DNA of 64,000 nt from Saprospiraceae bacterium UBA7328 (GTDB lineage: Bacteria > Bacteroidota > Bacteroidia > Chitinophagales > Saprospiraceae), in NCBI GenBank assembly GCA_002471345.1, contig DKPS01000051.1, positions 20,984 through 84,983 of the forward strand. Reading direction: 5' to 3'. This document shows, in pieces, positions 55,734-64,000 of this stretch. Made by a program: the position numbers and the translations under genes. The notes beneath the pieces were generated by a model. It was not told the origin of the DNA. It worked only from the letters and a program-made list of their open reading frames with translations, and searched no databases. Position 1 is the first letter of the stretch. Each line of letters begins with the position of its first letter.

Positions 55734-57332
55734 TTATGGCTTATTCCTTTTTATTCCTGGCTGCAATATTTCATAATCTTCTTCAGCTTTCGCTTCATCT
55801 ACCATCTTTTTCACATCTGCCAATAGCTGTTTAGCATCATAGACGATTCCATCTTTGATAGTGTATTTTACTCCACCTACTCTTACTACCTCATTATCAT
55901 CTGTGAGTTTAATTGCACCTGTGCCATAGAGAACTTTTAGATTCGCTAATGGATTTTCTTCGACGACAATTATGTCTGCTTTCTTTCCCACTTGGATGCT
56001 GCCTATTTCATCATCCATGCCCAGTGCTTCTGCTCCATGAAGGGTAGCTGCCCTAATCACTTCTAACGGATGGAATCCAGCTTCTCTCATTAATTCTAAT
56101 TCTCTGATGAAAGCGAAGCCATACAATTGGAATATAAATCCACTGTCTGAACCAGTAGTTACTCTGCCTCCACGATTTTTGTATTCATTGATAAATGTCA
56201 TCCATAGACGGTAGTTTTCTTTCCAATCTACCTCTTCCTCTGTACCCCAAAAATGCCAGTATGATCCGTGAGATATTTTGCTAGGTTGATAAAATCTCCA
56301 AAGACTAGGAAGTGTATAATCTTCATGCCACTCAGCTCTCCTAGCTCTCATTAGATCTCTACTAGCCTCGTATATGTTGAAAGTGGGATCTAGAGTAAAA
56401 TCAAGTGAAAGCAAATGATCCATGATCTTATTCCAATGATCAGAATAAGGCTCAGCTGCTTGTTTCCACAACCTTCCTGCTTCTCCAAAACGATGTTGTT
56501 CATTCTGATAATTGTAGTCAGCTGGATAGTGTTGTATAGTTTTATTTTCAAAAAGAGCTTCTGGTAATCCATACCAGTGTTCCATTGATGTAAGCCCTGC
56601 TTCTGCGGAATTGACAACATTCCATTCAGCAACGGCCAGTTGTGCATGATGACATGCTGATCTTAGGCCTAATCTTTTATTCTCGGCTAAAGCCGCCTCA
56701 AATATTTTAGGCTCTAATCCAAAGAATTTAATGCCATCTGCACCCTTAGTCGCATTGTTTCTTACCCATTGCTTTGCTTGTTCAGGAGTATTGATACCAT
56801 CCATTTCTCCCATTCCAAATGCTGTATAAGCCTGTATCCTTGGTGCTGTAATTTTATTTTGTTCACTAAGTTTTTTATGTTTTAGTACCCATTCTAGGCC
56901 ATTTCCACAAGATGGATCCCGTATCGTAGTGATACCATGGGCCATCCACAATTTAAACACATACTCTGCTCCTGCTCCTTGCCATCTGCCCCCAATATGA
57001 CCATGCATGTCAACTAGTCCCGGAAGAACATAATGCCCTTCGGCTTCTATCTCGTGACCTCCAGGTTTTAGTTTTGGTCTTTTGCTGCTATCAATTGGTA
57101 CTCCAGGATATCCTACGGTCTGAATTTTTACAATCTTATTATTCTCTACTATTATATCTACTGGTCCTTGAGGTGGAGCTCCTGCTCCATTGATCATTAT
57201 ACAGCCTCTTATAATGAGTTGGTTAAAAGGACCTTCCCCTTCTTCAACAAGTGGTGCTTCTGGTACAGGAGCTTGACTTATGCAAAATTGGATACCTAAA
57301 AGAATAAAAAATGGAATTATTAGTTTTTTCAT
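55734..57332 (-). CDS. Exported amidohydrolase (imidazolonepropionase-like)
   Basis: 532 residues with a signal peptide (about 1-20, ending CISQ). Metal motif HGH (VDMHGHIGG, His110 and His112), further ligands in SMEHWYGLP and a GSDSGF metal-site aspartate, and the conserved tail GSIQVGKKADIIVVEENPL. It resembles imidazolonepropionase-related exported amidohydrolases. It is about half the size of the propeller-fused paralog at 51363-54749 and converges on the esterase gene. Confidence 0.93.
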   Translation of the reverse strand: MKKLIIPFFILLGIQFCISQAPVPEAPLVEEGEGPFNQLIIRGCIMINGAGAPPQGPVDIIVENNKIVKIQTVGYPGVPIDSSKRPKLKPGGHEIEAEGHYVLPGLVDMHGHIGGRWQGAGAEYVFKLWMAHGITTIRDPSCGNGLEWVLKHKKLSEQNKITAPRIQAYTAFGMGEMDGINTPEQAKQWVRNNATKGADGIKFFGLEPKIFEAALAENKRLGLRSACHHAQLAVAEWNVVNSAEAGLTSMEHWYGLPEALFENKTIQHYPADYNYQNEQHRFGEAGRLWKQAAEPYSDHWNKIMDHLLSLDFTLDPTFNIYEASRDLMRARRAEWHEDYTLPSLWRFYQPSKISHGSYWHFWGTEEEVDWKENYRLWMTFINEYKNRGGRVTTGSDSGFIFQLYGFAFIRELELMREAGFHPLEVIRAATLHGAEALGMDDEIGSIQVGKKADIIVVEENPLANLKVLYGTGAIKLTDDNEVVRVGGVKYTIKDGIVYDAKQLLADVKKMVDEAKAEEDYEILQPGIKRNKP

Positions 57333-57395
57333 TGCTAGATTTGAAGAATCTTTAAAAGGGTGGTCAAATTACTACCTATTCTCCAATTGTTAAAA

Positions 57396-57403
57396 TACCT
57401 TTG
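57396..57403 (+). promoter_or_regulatory. Candidate -7 box for the small lipoprotein gene
   Basis: TACCTTTG matches the Bacteroidota TAnnTTTG consensus, 28 bases before the ATG at 57432. No good -33 TTTG at the usual distance, so this is tentative. Confidence 0.3.
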
Positions 57404-57431
57404 TTAACTGCCTCCCGTATTAAGGATTAAT

Positions 57432-57809
57432 ATGAAATATTTTTTAGTCATCACGTTGTTAGTTACTGCATACTCATGTAGTGCACAACATGTTAAGACG
57501 GAAAAGACTTTTGAGAAGGCAAAAACAGAATTTAATCTAGTCACCACAAAAGACTTTCCTACTTTAAATTGTTCTGAGACGATTAACAAAAAGAGGATGC
57601 TCAAGTTTTTTGAGAGATACCCACAATTTCAAGAAAGTGTAAAAATCGTTTCTATCCCAAATTGTTACGGAGCACCAAATGAGAAATTCTATGTGTTGCT
57701 TTATGATGAGAAACAAGAGTTCTACGTTCCAAGATCTCTACCCGATGTATATAGAGGTGACAGCACTTGGCCTCTACCTAAAAAAGGAGTAAATGGAAGA
57801 GAAGAATAA
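57432..57809 (+). CDS. Small hypothetical lipoprotein
   Basis: 125 residues. A lipoprotein signal ends TAYSC (Cys16) followed by SAQHVK. The mature part is about 110 residues with a possible disulfide pair (NCSETI, NCYGAP). I recognise no family. It stands alone after a divergent promoter region shared with the amidohydrolase gene. Confidence 0.75.
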   Translation: MKYFLVITLLVTAYSCSAQHVKTEKTFEKAKTEFNLVTTKDFPTLNCSETINKKRMLKFFERYPQFQESVKIVSIPNCYGAPNEKFYVLLYDEKQEFYVPRSLPDVYRGDSTWPLPKKGVNGREE

Positions 57810-57830
57810 GTAGGACAATCTTAGAAATAA

Positions 57831-57968
57831 TTATAAAGGAAGTCCATCTCCATTTTTACTATATATCCAAATACATAGGATAGCAAATAAAATAAAGCCT
57901 ATAATAGCTGTAGTAAAGCATCCTGCTTTTCTGCCGTAATTAATTTCTTCTGGATGATTGTCTGACAT
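57831..57968 (-). CDS. 45-residue single-pass membrane protein
   Basis: ATG at 57968 (complement) opens a 45-residue frame ending at TAA (57831-57833). The N-terminus is polar (MSDNHPEEINYGRKAG), followed by one hydrophobic helix (CFTTAIIGFILFAILCIWIY) and a short polar tail. This organisation is what a genuine small inner-membrane protein looks like. Function unknown. Confidence 0.55.
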   Translation of the reverse strand: MSDNHPEEINYGRKAGCFTTAIIGFILFAILCIWIYSKNGDGLPL

Positions 57969-58140
57969 CTTTTGAATCGTTGTTAAAAATTCTGCTGCAA
58001 AGAAAAGCAATTAGAAAGAATATGTTTCGGTTTATAGAAAGAAATAGACTGAGTCTAATTAAAGAGCTTGAAGCACTTATAATAAAGGATGAATTGTATG
58101 ATATGATTTTTGAATAAACATTTTACAACCAAAAGTTTGT

Positions 58141-58162
58141 ATATTACGATAATTCGTAATAT
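58141..58162. promoter_or_regulatory. Inverted repeat 1 upstream of rpoN
   Basis: ATATTACGA (58141-58149) and TCGTAATAT (58154-58162) are perfect 9-base arms with a TAAT loop. It lies about 200 bases before the rpoN start. Possible operator. Confidence 0.4.
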
Positions 58163-58166
58163 GTTT

Positions 58167-58185
58167 GTTATGTTCATTTCATAAC
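58167..58185. promoter_or_regulatory. Inverted repeat 2 upstream of rpoN
   Basis: GTTATG (58167-58172) and CATAAC (58180-58185) flank a 7-base spacer, directly after repeat 1. Shorter and less convincing alone. Confidence 0.3.
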
Positions 58186-58212
58186 CATCTCTTCATAGAA
58201 GTGATTGAAAAA

Positions 58213-58240
58213 GGTTTCTCAAAGACGATAAAGAGAAACC
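58213..58240. promoter_or_regulatory. Inverted repeat 3 upstream of rpoN
   Basis: GGTTTCTC (58213-58220) and GAGAAACC (58233-58240) form a perfect 8-base stem with a 12-base loop, about 118 bases before the rpoN ATG. No U-run follows, so a leader hairpin or operator is more likely than a terminator. Confidence 0.4.
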
Positions 58241-58357
58241 GAAAGATTCTTTAACACTTCATTGATTATTTTTTACTGAACTATTAATTTGTACTATGTG
58301 TTATACAGAGTACTGTTTCAAGTTCATCTTATTCTACACAAAAACAGTAATTAAGAG

Positions 58358-59863
58358 ATGCTACGTCAAAGTTTAAGTCAAAAAATGACTCAAAAGCTGT
58401 CTCCTCAGCAGATACAGCTGATGAAACTGCTTCAGATTCCTACTGCTACATTAGATCAAAGGATACAGGAGGAAATGGAAACAAATCCTGCTTTAGAAGA
58501 AGGGGAAACCTATGAGGATGTTTTTGACATTCAGGAAGAAGCAGCCAGTTTCGATAAAGATGGCAAGGAAGAGAAAAAGGAAGAGAATTTTGAATTGGAT
58601 GAATACCTCAACGACTATATAGAAGATGACCCTATTACCTATAAATTAAAAGGTGAAGCTTTCACAGAATCAGAAGACAAAGCCATTCCAATAGCTATCA
58701 AAGCTTCTTTTCATGATCATTTGATGCGCCAATTGGACATGATGCAATTTGCTCATAATGATGAAGTAGCAATTGCTTCTCAGATAGTAGGAAGTATAGA
58801 TGAGGATGGGTATATCCGAAGAGAACTAGCTGCAATTGTTGATGATCTTCTTTTTACTCAAAATTTAGAAGTAACCGAAAATCAGGTCGAATCTATGTTG
58901 TATGAGGTCCAGAAAATGGATCCTGCAGGAATTGGAGCTAGAGATTTACAAGAGTGCTTACTTCTACAGCTAAATCTAAAAGTAGACAAAGCTGAAGGTC
59001 AAGATCGTAAAGTAAAAGTTCTCGCTAAACGAATACTGACTAATTACTTTGATGAATTTTCTAAGAAGCACTACAACAAACTGAAAAAATCTCTCTTTAT
59101 CTCTGAGTCGGAGCTTAAAGATGCTATTGACGAAATACTCAAATTGAACCCTAAACCTGCAAGTTCATTTACATCAGATGGGCATAATTCTAAGGAGGTA
59201 AATCAATATATCATTCCTGATTTTATCATTAACAATAGAGAAGGTGAACTAGAGCTTAGCCTCAACACTAAAAATGCTCCTGATTTAAGAATCAGTGATC
59301 AATACATGGATATTCTGAAGACCTTTAAGGATACTACCAAAGGCAGAAAAAGTACTAAACAGGAAAAGGAAGCAGTCTTATTTGTCAAGCAGAAAATAGA
59401 TTCTGCTAAATGGTTTATCGATGCAATAAAACAACGGCAAGAAACCCTTTACAATACTATGTACACTATCATGCAATATCAGCTTGATTTCTTTAAGACT
59501 GGTGATGAAAGAAGACTTAAACCTATGATTCTTAAGGATATTGCAGAGATCACAGGTTTAGATATATCTACTATATCAAGAGTTGCAAATAGTAAGTTCG
59601 TTCAAACCGAATTTGGTACAAAAAGATTAAAGAATTTCTTTTCAGAATCTCTTCAAACGAAGGATGGAGAAGAAGTTTCGACTCTAGAAGTGAAAAATAT
59701 ATTAGGCGATATCATAAAAGAGGAGCACAAAGCAAAGCCTCTTTCTGATGAAAAACTGAAAGACATGCTCAGAAATAAAGGCTATAATATTGCCAGAAGA
59801 ACAGTAGCAAAATATAGAGAGCAGTTAAACATACCTGTTGCAAGGTTGAGAAAAGCGCTTTAA
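58358..59863 (+). CDS. rpoN: RNA polymerase sigma-54 factor
   Basis: 501 residues. The glutamine- and leucine-rich activator-interaction region I is at the N-terminus (LSQKMTQKLSPQQIQLMKLL), followed by an acidic region II (about 45-110), the core-binding domain, a helix-turn-helix (LDISTISRVANSKFVQT) and the diagnostic RpoN box ARRTVAKYRE (479-488). Sigma-54 transcription needs an AAA+ activator; none is in this window. It ends in a good terminator. Confidence 0.97.
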   Translation: MLRQSLSQKMTQKLSPQQIQLMKLLQIPTATLDQRIQEEMETNPALEEGETYEDVFDIQEEAASFDKDGKEEKKEENFELDEYLNDYIEDDPITYKLKGEAFTESEDKAIPIAIKASFHDHLMRQLDMMQFAHNDEVAIASQIVGSIDEDGYIRRELAAIVDDLLFTQNLEVTENQVESMLYEVQKMDPAGIGARDLQECLLLQLNLKVDKAEGQDRKVKVLAKRILTNYFDEFSKKHYNKLKKSLFISESELKDAIDEILKLNPKPASSFTSDGHNSKEVNQYIIPDFIINNREGELELSLNTKNAPDLRISDQYMDILKTFKDTTKGRKSTKQEKEAVLFVKQKIDSAKWFIDAIKQRQETLYNTMYTIMQYQLDFFKTGDERRLKPMILKDIAEITGLDISTISRVANSKFVQTEFGTKRLKNFFSESLQTKDGEEVSTLEVKNILGDIIKEEHKAKPLSDEKLKDMLRNKGYNIARRTVAKYREQLNIPVARLRKAL

Positions 59864-59890
59864 AGGAATACCAATCAATCCTTTTTTACA

Positions 59891-59929
59891 ATTGTCCAGC
59901 AATTCCCCTAATGCTGGACAATTTTTTTT
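59891..59929 (+). terminator. Rho-independent terminator after rpoN
   Basis: ATTGTCCAGCA (59891-59901) pairs with TGCTGGACAAT (59912-59922) around a 10-base loop, followed by a run of T. The symmetry lets it also serve the convergent ligase-like gene. Confidence 0.9.
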
Positions 59930-59982
59930 ATAAGTCCTTCTGGTTACTACTTAATCTTCTTTTCTAGTTAAAGGAAAAATGT

Positions 59983-61272
59983 TTAATTCTTAATTTGAGG
60001 GCTTTCCGAAAAAGCCATAATCACCATAAAGAAAAATGGTATGCCAAATACCCCTAAATGATATTTCATCACAGCATCTATCAATAATATAGCAGCAACA
60101 AAAATAGAGTAAGACACCGCAAAACTTTTGTTAAGAATAGAATTGTCCATTTTAATGAAATTCTGTAGCCAAAAACACTGAAAAGCAACAAAAACCACTA
60201 AGGTTACTATTCCTCCCGCCATCCAGAGATACAAATAATAGTTCTGATGATGTGCCGGAATATTTGGGCTTTTGTCCTTGTGAATAGTCCACAAGTCGTT
60301 TTCTACGTCGCCAATACCCGTACCGAAAACAGGATTGTCTTTAATAATATCAATAGAATGTTCAAATGATTTTAGTCTCGTGAGCGTTGTGAAATGTTGA
60401 TAATCATGATTGATATAGCTGCCATCTTTAATGACATCTAATTCCCACCTCATTTGGTTATATCTACTTTTTACACTTGGAATCAGTTCATAGGTTATTA
60501 CAGGCACTACTAATAAAAATGATATTGAAAATACAAGAGAATGCCAACTGAATATTTTCATTTCGGGATGAGTTGACTTCAGCTGATAAACTAAAAATGG
60601 TAAACATGAAAACAACAAAGCAAGTTGTGCCCCTCTAGCTCCAAGAATCAAAATTATAAATAGAAAAAACCCACATAGAATTTTGTAAATCCATTTGTCA
60701 GTACGAAAGCTGAGGTAGAGACTAGATATAACACAAAAACTAAGGGCATAAGCGAAATGAAGACGATCGATAAATGGAGAATAGAGTCCAAATTGAGTTT
60801 TATTAATGACCTCTGGATATTCTTGGAAAATGGAAAACCTATTTGTCCAACCTTTTGCAATATCAACAGGAGCAAAGTAGAAAATCAAGGTGCATACAGA
60901 AGCAATAGCAGCGATAAAAAATAAAAATTGGGTAATTTGAATTACTCTTCTTTTAAATTGAGCCCAATGAATAAAAAATAAGATGGGTAGAGTACTTAAA
61001 CCATTTTGAATGATTAGTTCATGAAAACCATTGTTTTGATTAGAACTATACAATGCACTTACAGAAAGCATTAAAAATGTCAGGACCAAAGCGTAAAAGG
61101 GTTTGAGAGAATGTCTTTTAATTTTTATTTTCCTAGAAAGAAGTATTAATGGAGCAGTAAGAGCAAGGAAGATAATTCCTAATGTGACCGCAAATTTTGA
61201 AATAACTAGGCCTCCAGCGAATAGAAAAAAACCAATTGTTGTGACTACATCATAAATTTTATGGGTATTCAT
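59983..61272 (-). CDS. O-antigen ligase/polymerase-like membrane protein (Wzy/WaaL family)
   Basis: 429 residues with about 10-12 membrane helices. A large periplasmic loop contains FGTGIGDVENDLW (about 315-327) and AHHQNYYLYLWMAGG, typical of the O-antigen ligase family, which joins undecaprenyl-linked glycans to lipid A core or polymerises repeat units. Neighbours give no hint of a polysaccharide locus; the nearest glycosyltransferase is 32 kb away. Confidence 0.88.
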   Translation of the reverse strand: MNTHKIYDVVTTIGFFLFAGGLVISKFAVTLGIIFLALTAPLILLSRKIKIKRHSLKPFYALVLTFLMLSVSALYSSNQNNGFHELIIQNGLSTLPILFFIHWAQFKRRVIQITQFLFFIAAIASVCTLIFYFAPVDIAKGWTNRFSIFQEYPEVINKTQFGLYSPFIDRLHFAYALSFCVISSLYLSFRTDKWIYKILCGFFLFIILILGARGAQLALLFSCLPFLVYQLKSTHPEMKIFSWHSLVFSISFLLVVPVITYELIPSVKSRYNQMRWELDVIKDGSYINHDYQHFTTLTRLKSFEHSIDIIKDNPVFGTGIGDVENDLWTIHKDKSPNIPAHHQNYYLYLWMAGGIVTLVVFVAFQCFWLQNFIKMDNSILNKSFAVSYSIFVAAILLIDAVMKYHLGVFGIPFFFMVIMAFSESPQIKN

Positions 61273-61541
61273 ATATTGGAGGAATATTAAGTTTGAATCC
61301 TACGGACGAATGTAATCGGCTTGAAATAAAAAGCATTAGTTCTAATGGATTTCTTTTTCTAGAAAGGGTCAGAGATACAAGAATCCATGAAGAATTTGAG
61401 GATTAATCGGGTGTTTTCTTTGAAATTATTACTGTAACATTAATTATAAATTAACACAGAAGCGTCTTGGTGTCACAAAACAAATAGGAGTTACGCAGTG
61501 TTAATTATAGTACTTTTTATATCAAACAAACCATCTGTATT

Positions 61542-64000
61542 ATGCGTAGGATAATCATAGTGAGCTTGCTTTTGTTTCCAATTTTTGCTAGTGCTCAGTA
61601 CTTCGGTAGAAATAAGCCTCGATACAAATCTTTTGATTTCAAAATCAAAGAGACTCCTCATTTTGAACTTTACTACTACACCAAAAATAAAGAGACGGTC
61701 AATTGGATGGCTCAAGAGTCTGAGCTTTGGTATGATTTCTTTAGTGATATCTTATATCATGAAATTCCTTTTAAAAATCCATTACTAGTATATTCAAATC
61801 ATGCTGACTTCCAACAGACTAATGCTATTGGTGGAGCTATTGGAGTAGGGACAGGTGGTGTAACTGAAGGATTTAAAAACAGGGTGGTCATGCCCATGAC
61901 TTTTACCAATCAGCAGACCCATCAGGTGTTAGGTCATGAGCTTGTTCATGCTTTTCAGTTCAATATTGTAATCGATGGTGAAGGCACTTCTATTAGAAAT
62001 ATGAGTAATCTTCCTCTATGGCTAGTAGAGGGAATGGCAGAGTACTTAAGCATAGGAAGAGTAGATCCTTTTACGGCCATGTGGATGAGAAGAGCAATAC
62101 TCAAAGATGATATTCCAACTTTCAGTGAAATGGCAAACCCAAGACGATATTTTCCTTATCGTTATGGACAGACTGCATGGTCATTTTTAGCGGGTAAATA
62201 TGGAGATCAGATGATGAGGACCATGTATCAATCTACAGCTATCAATGGTGTAGAATTAACGATAGATAGTCTATTAGGTATTGATATGGAAGATCTTAGC
62301 GCGGATTTTGACACTACCTTGAGAGCGCATTTTGAACCTTTTATGAGGGACGGAAAAGAATCTAAAATTGGTAAAACAATACTCTCAAAAAAGAATTCTG
62401 GGAATATAAATGTATCGCCGTCCATAAGCCCAAATGGGAAATATGTGGTATTCCTATCTGAAAAAGATCTTTTTAGCACGGATCTGTTCATGGCAGAAGC
62501 ACGGACTGGTAAGATTGTAAGAAAGCTCTCGAGTCTAGTTAAAGATGGAGATTTGGATGCTTATAATTATTTGGAGTCATCAGGAACGTGGTCACCTGAC
62601 AGCAAAAAATTTGCTTTTATTGCATTTAGTAAAGGAGTGAATAAGCTTGTAATCAAAGAAGTTAAGAGTGGAAAAACATTAGAATCCAAAACTATAGATC
62701 AGGTGCCGGCATTCAGTACCCCAGTTTGGTCTCCAGATGGTAAAGAGATTGTAATTACAGGGTTAGTAGAAGGTCAGACTGATCTCTTTGCATATAACCT
62801 TAAACGAGGCAGGGTAAGACAACTAACTGATGATATCTACTCAGAGATACAACCCGATTTTAATAGCGACGGTACAAAGCTTGTATTCAGTTATGATAAA
62901 AGAAGTTTTGACGAAGGAAGAACTAATGGAAGGTGGTCCTTTGATCTGGCTGTGATGGACTACCAAAGCGGAAGTGTAGAAATTTTGGATGTATTTCATA
63001 CAGCTGATAATATAAGTGCAAATTATGATCATGAAGATAATATCTACTTCATGTCAGATAGAGATGGTTTTAGAAATCTTTATAAATATGATGTAGCTAA
63101 TTATGAGGTATATCATATGACTGATTATCTCTCTGGATTAAGTGGTATAAGTAGATTTTCTCCTATGATTACTTCTTCTTCAAAAGTGGACAGAGTGCTC
63201 TTTAGTTATTATGGATTAGAGGGTTATGACATTATCACTGCAAAGTCTACGCAGCTTTTAAATAAAAAAGTCGATAAGAATAAAGTTGATTTTTCAGCAG
63301 GTTCACTTCCTAATCCGGGATCAGAGAATAAAGAAATTGTCACTGAATTTCATGAATCAATTGATGAGATTGAATATTTAGAAGAAGAAGAGTTTCGGAA
63401 TACGAAGTACAAAACCAAGTTTGAATTGGATTACATTGGAGGCGGTGGCGGAATTGGTGTGAGTAATGGATTGTATAATAACCAAGTTGGACTTCAAGGG
63501 GGTATTGATATGCTTTTTGGGGATATGTTAGGAAACAATCAACTTTTCGCTCAGGTAGCCCTTAATGGGACTATTTATGATATGGGTGGTCAAGTGAATT
63601 ATATCAATAAGAAAAACCCAATAGCTTGGGGATTTGGTATATCACATATACCACAGGTGACAGGATTTAGATCCTTGGGCTTTGGTTCTTTGCTTGATGA
63701 TGATGGGAATGTGGTAACAGAACAAGGTTCTAATGCTCCTGTAGAATCACTTATAGATGAATTAAATCTTATCAGAGTTTTTAACCAATCCTTAGGAGGG
63801 TTTGCCCAGTTACCTTTTTCTACAAAATTGAGACTAGAAGCAGGTGCCAGTATAGGTCACCAAGGATTCCGATGGGATGTCACAAGAAATTATTTTTCTC
63901 AAGATGGATTTTTGTTTTATAATCAGACAAGAGATAAAGTAGATGCAGGAAGTGAATTGACGTTTAATCAATATTATACTATTAAAAAAGGTCTCACTGG
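61542..64000 (+). CDS. Exported peptidase-like / TolB-propeller / beta-barrel protein (3' end outside window)
   Basis: At least 819 residues; the frame is open to the window edge. Signal peptide (MRRIIIVSLLLFPIFASAQ). A gluzincin-type zinc peptidase domain has HELVH (His132, Glu133, His136) and LWLVEGMAEY with the third ligand Glu163. From about residue 280 come propeller repeats (SISPNGKYVVF, WSPDSKKFAF, WSPDGKEIVI, FNSDGTKLVF). From about 630 the sequence becomes glycine- and aromatic-rich, like strands of an outer-membrane barrel (BamA/surface antigen type). Three modules in one chain suggest a surface or periplasmic hydrolase tethered to the outer membrane. Confidence 0.85.
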   Translation, partial: MRRIIIVSLLLFPIFASAQYFGRNKPRYKSFDFKIKETPHFELYYYTKNKETVNWMAQESELWYDFFSDILYHEIPFKNPLLVYSNHADFQQTNAIGGAIGVGTGGVTEGFKNRVVMPMTFTNQQTHQVLGHELVHAFQFNIVIDGEGTSIRNMSNLPLWLVEGMAEYLSIGRVDPFTAMWMRRAILKDDIPTFSEMANPRRYFPYRYGQTAWSFLAGKYGDQMMRTMYQSTAINGVELTIDSLLGIDMEDLSADFDTTLRAHFEPFMRDGKESKIGKTILSKKNSGNINVSPSISPNGKYVVFLSEKDLFSTDLFMAEARTGKIVRKLSSLVKDGDLDAYNYLESSGTWSPDSKKFAFIAFSKGVNKLVIKEVKSGKTLESKTIDQVPAFSTPVWSPDGKEIVITGLVEGQTDLFAYNLKRGRVRQLTDDIYSEIQPDFNSDGTKLVFSYDKRSFDEGRTNGRWSFDLAVMDYQSGSVEILDVFHTADNISANYDHEDNIYFMSDRDGFRNLYKYDVANYEVYHMTDYLSGLSGISRFSPMITSSSKVDRVLFSYYGLEGYDIITAKSTQLLNKKVDKNKVDFSAGSLPNPGSENKEIVTEFHESIDEIEYLEEEEFRNTKYKTKFELDYIGGGGGIGVSNGLYNNQVGLQGGIDMLFGDMLGNNQLFAQVALNGTIYDMGGQVNYINKKNPIAWGFGISHIPQVTGFRSLGFGSLLDDDGNVVTEQGSNAPVESLIDELNLIRVFNQSLGGFAQLPFSTKLRLEAGASIGHQGFRWDVTRNYFSQDGFLFYNQTRDKVDAGSELTFNQYYTIKKGLT

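Larger units (their letters stand above)
57969..58357. other. rpoN upstream region
   Basis: 389 bases without a confident gene. It holds three inverted repeats (listed separately) in 100 bases and a doubtful 31-codon ORF at 58022-58117. No tRNA or terminator with U-run is seen. Confidence 0.5.

Noticed and set aside
58022-58117. 31-codon ORF upstream of rpoN (MFRFIERNRL...)
   Set aside because: Short, no domain or membrane segment and no ribosome-binding site; could be chance.
61430-61510. Repeated TTAATTATA sequences before the last gene
   Set aside because: Short and AT-rich; expected often at this base composition.

Overview
The window is a gene-dense, AT-rich stretch of a Bacteroidota chromosome, most likely from a marine member of the Cytophagia/Flammeovirgaceae type; the genus cannot be fixed from sequence alone. 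Pointers to the phylum are lipoproteins with acidic residues after the lipobox cysteine, a DksA-like protein with a degenerate zinc finger next to lspA, a bacterial GGGP-synthase-like protein, DUF4153/DUF4230 proteins, TATATTTG-like -7 boxes, and GTG/TTG starts with few strong Shine-Dalgarno sites. I see no tRNA, rRNA, insertion sequence, prophage or CRISPR array.

Layout. 1-10316: a co-directional run of three giant FG-GAP/VCBS-ASPIC lipoproteins with one small lipoprotein; the first enters from the left edge. 10319-14161: Gfo/Idh/MocA oxidoreductase, YraN, phosphoglucose/phosphomannose isomerase and an ECF sigma factor. 14442-18546: uvrA, dksA-like, lspA. 18529-22738 (minus): two ArsR-type regulators, tsaB, a CtpA-type protease and an alpha/beta hydrolase. 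22837-27716: aldo/keto reductase, NhaC-type antiporter, a TIGR04076 protein and uvrB. 27711-32589: glycosyltransferase, a conserved hypothetical protein, a GlpF-like channel and two thioredoxin-fold exported proteins. 32814-40681: class III aminotransferase, OPT and POT peptide transporters, DUF4230, ruvC, DUF4153. 40700-46616 (minus): a catabolic-looking block made of a PSD1/cytochrome-c protein, DUF1501, an AraC regulator and a ThuA lipoprotein. 46741-51265: GGGPS-like, rsgA, a small membrane protein, M42 peptidase, pterin dehydratase and HtrA. 51363-57332: two exported amidohydrolases (one fused to a beta-propeller) flanking an esterase. 57432-64000: a small lipoprotein, a 45-residue membrane protein, rpoN, an O-antigen ligase-like protein and a peptidase/propeller/barrel protein cut by the right edge.

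How they work together. Most of the window is housekeeping: nucleotide excision repair (uvrA, uvrB), Holliday junction resolution (ruvC), t6A modification (tsaB), lipoprotein maturation (lspA), ribosome assembly (rsgA) and transcription factors (ECF sigma, sigma-54, DksA-like). Interspersed are envelope and nutrient functions typical of a marine polymer degrader: surface lipoproteins, peptide uptake and hydrolysis, exported amidohydrolases, and the PSD1/DUF1501/ThuA block. No complete new defence or mobile system is evident. The least explained items are the giant VCBS lipoprotein operon, two small membrane proteins, a hairpin that would hide the ribosome-binding site of a 19-codon ORF, a hairpin over the aquaporin start codon, and inverted repeats abutting TATATTTG boxes.
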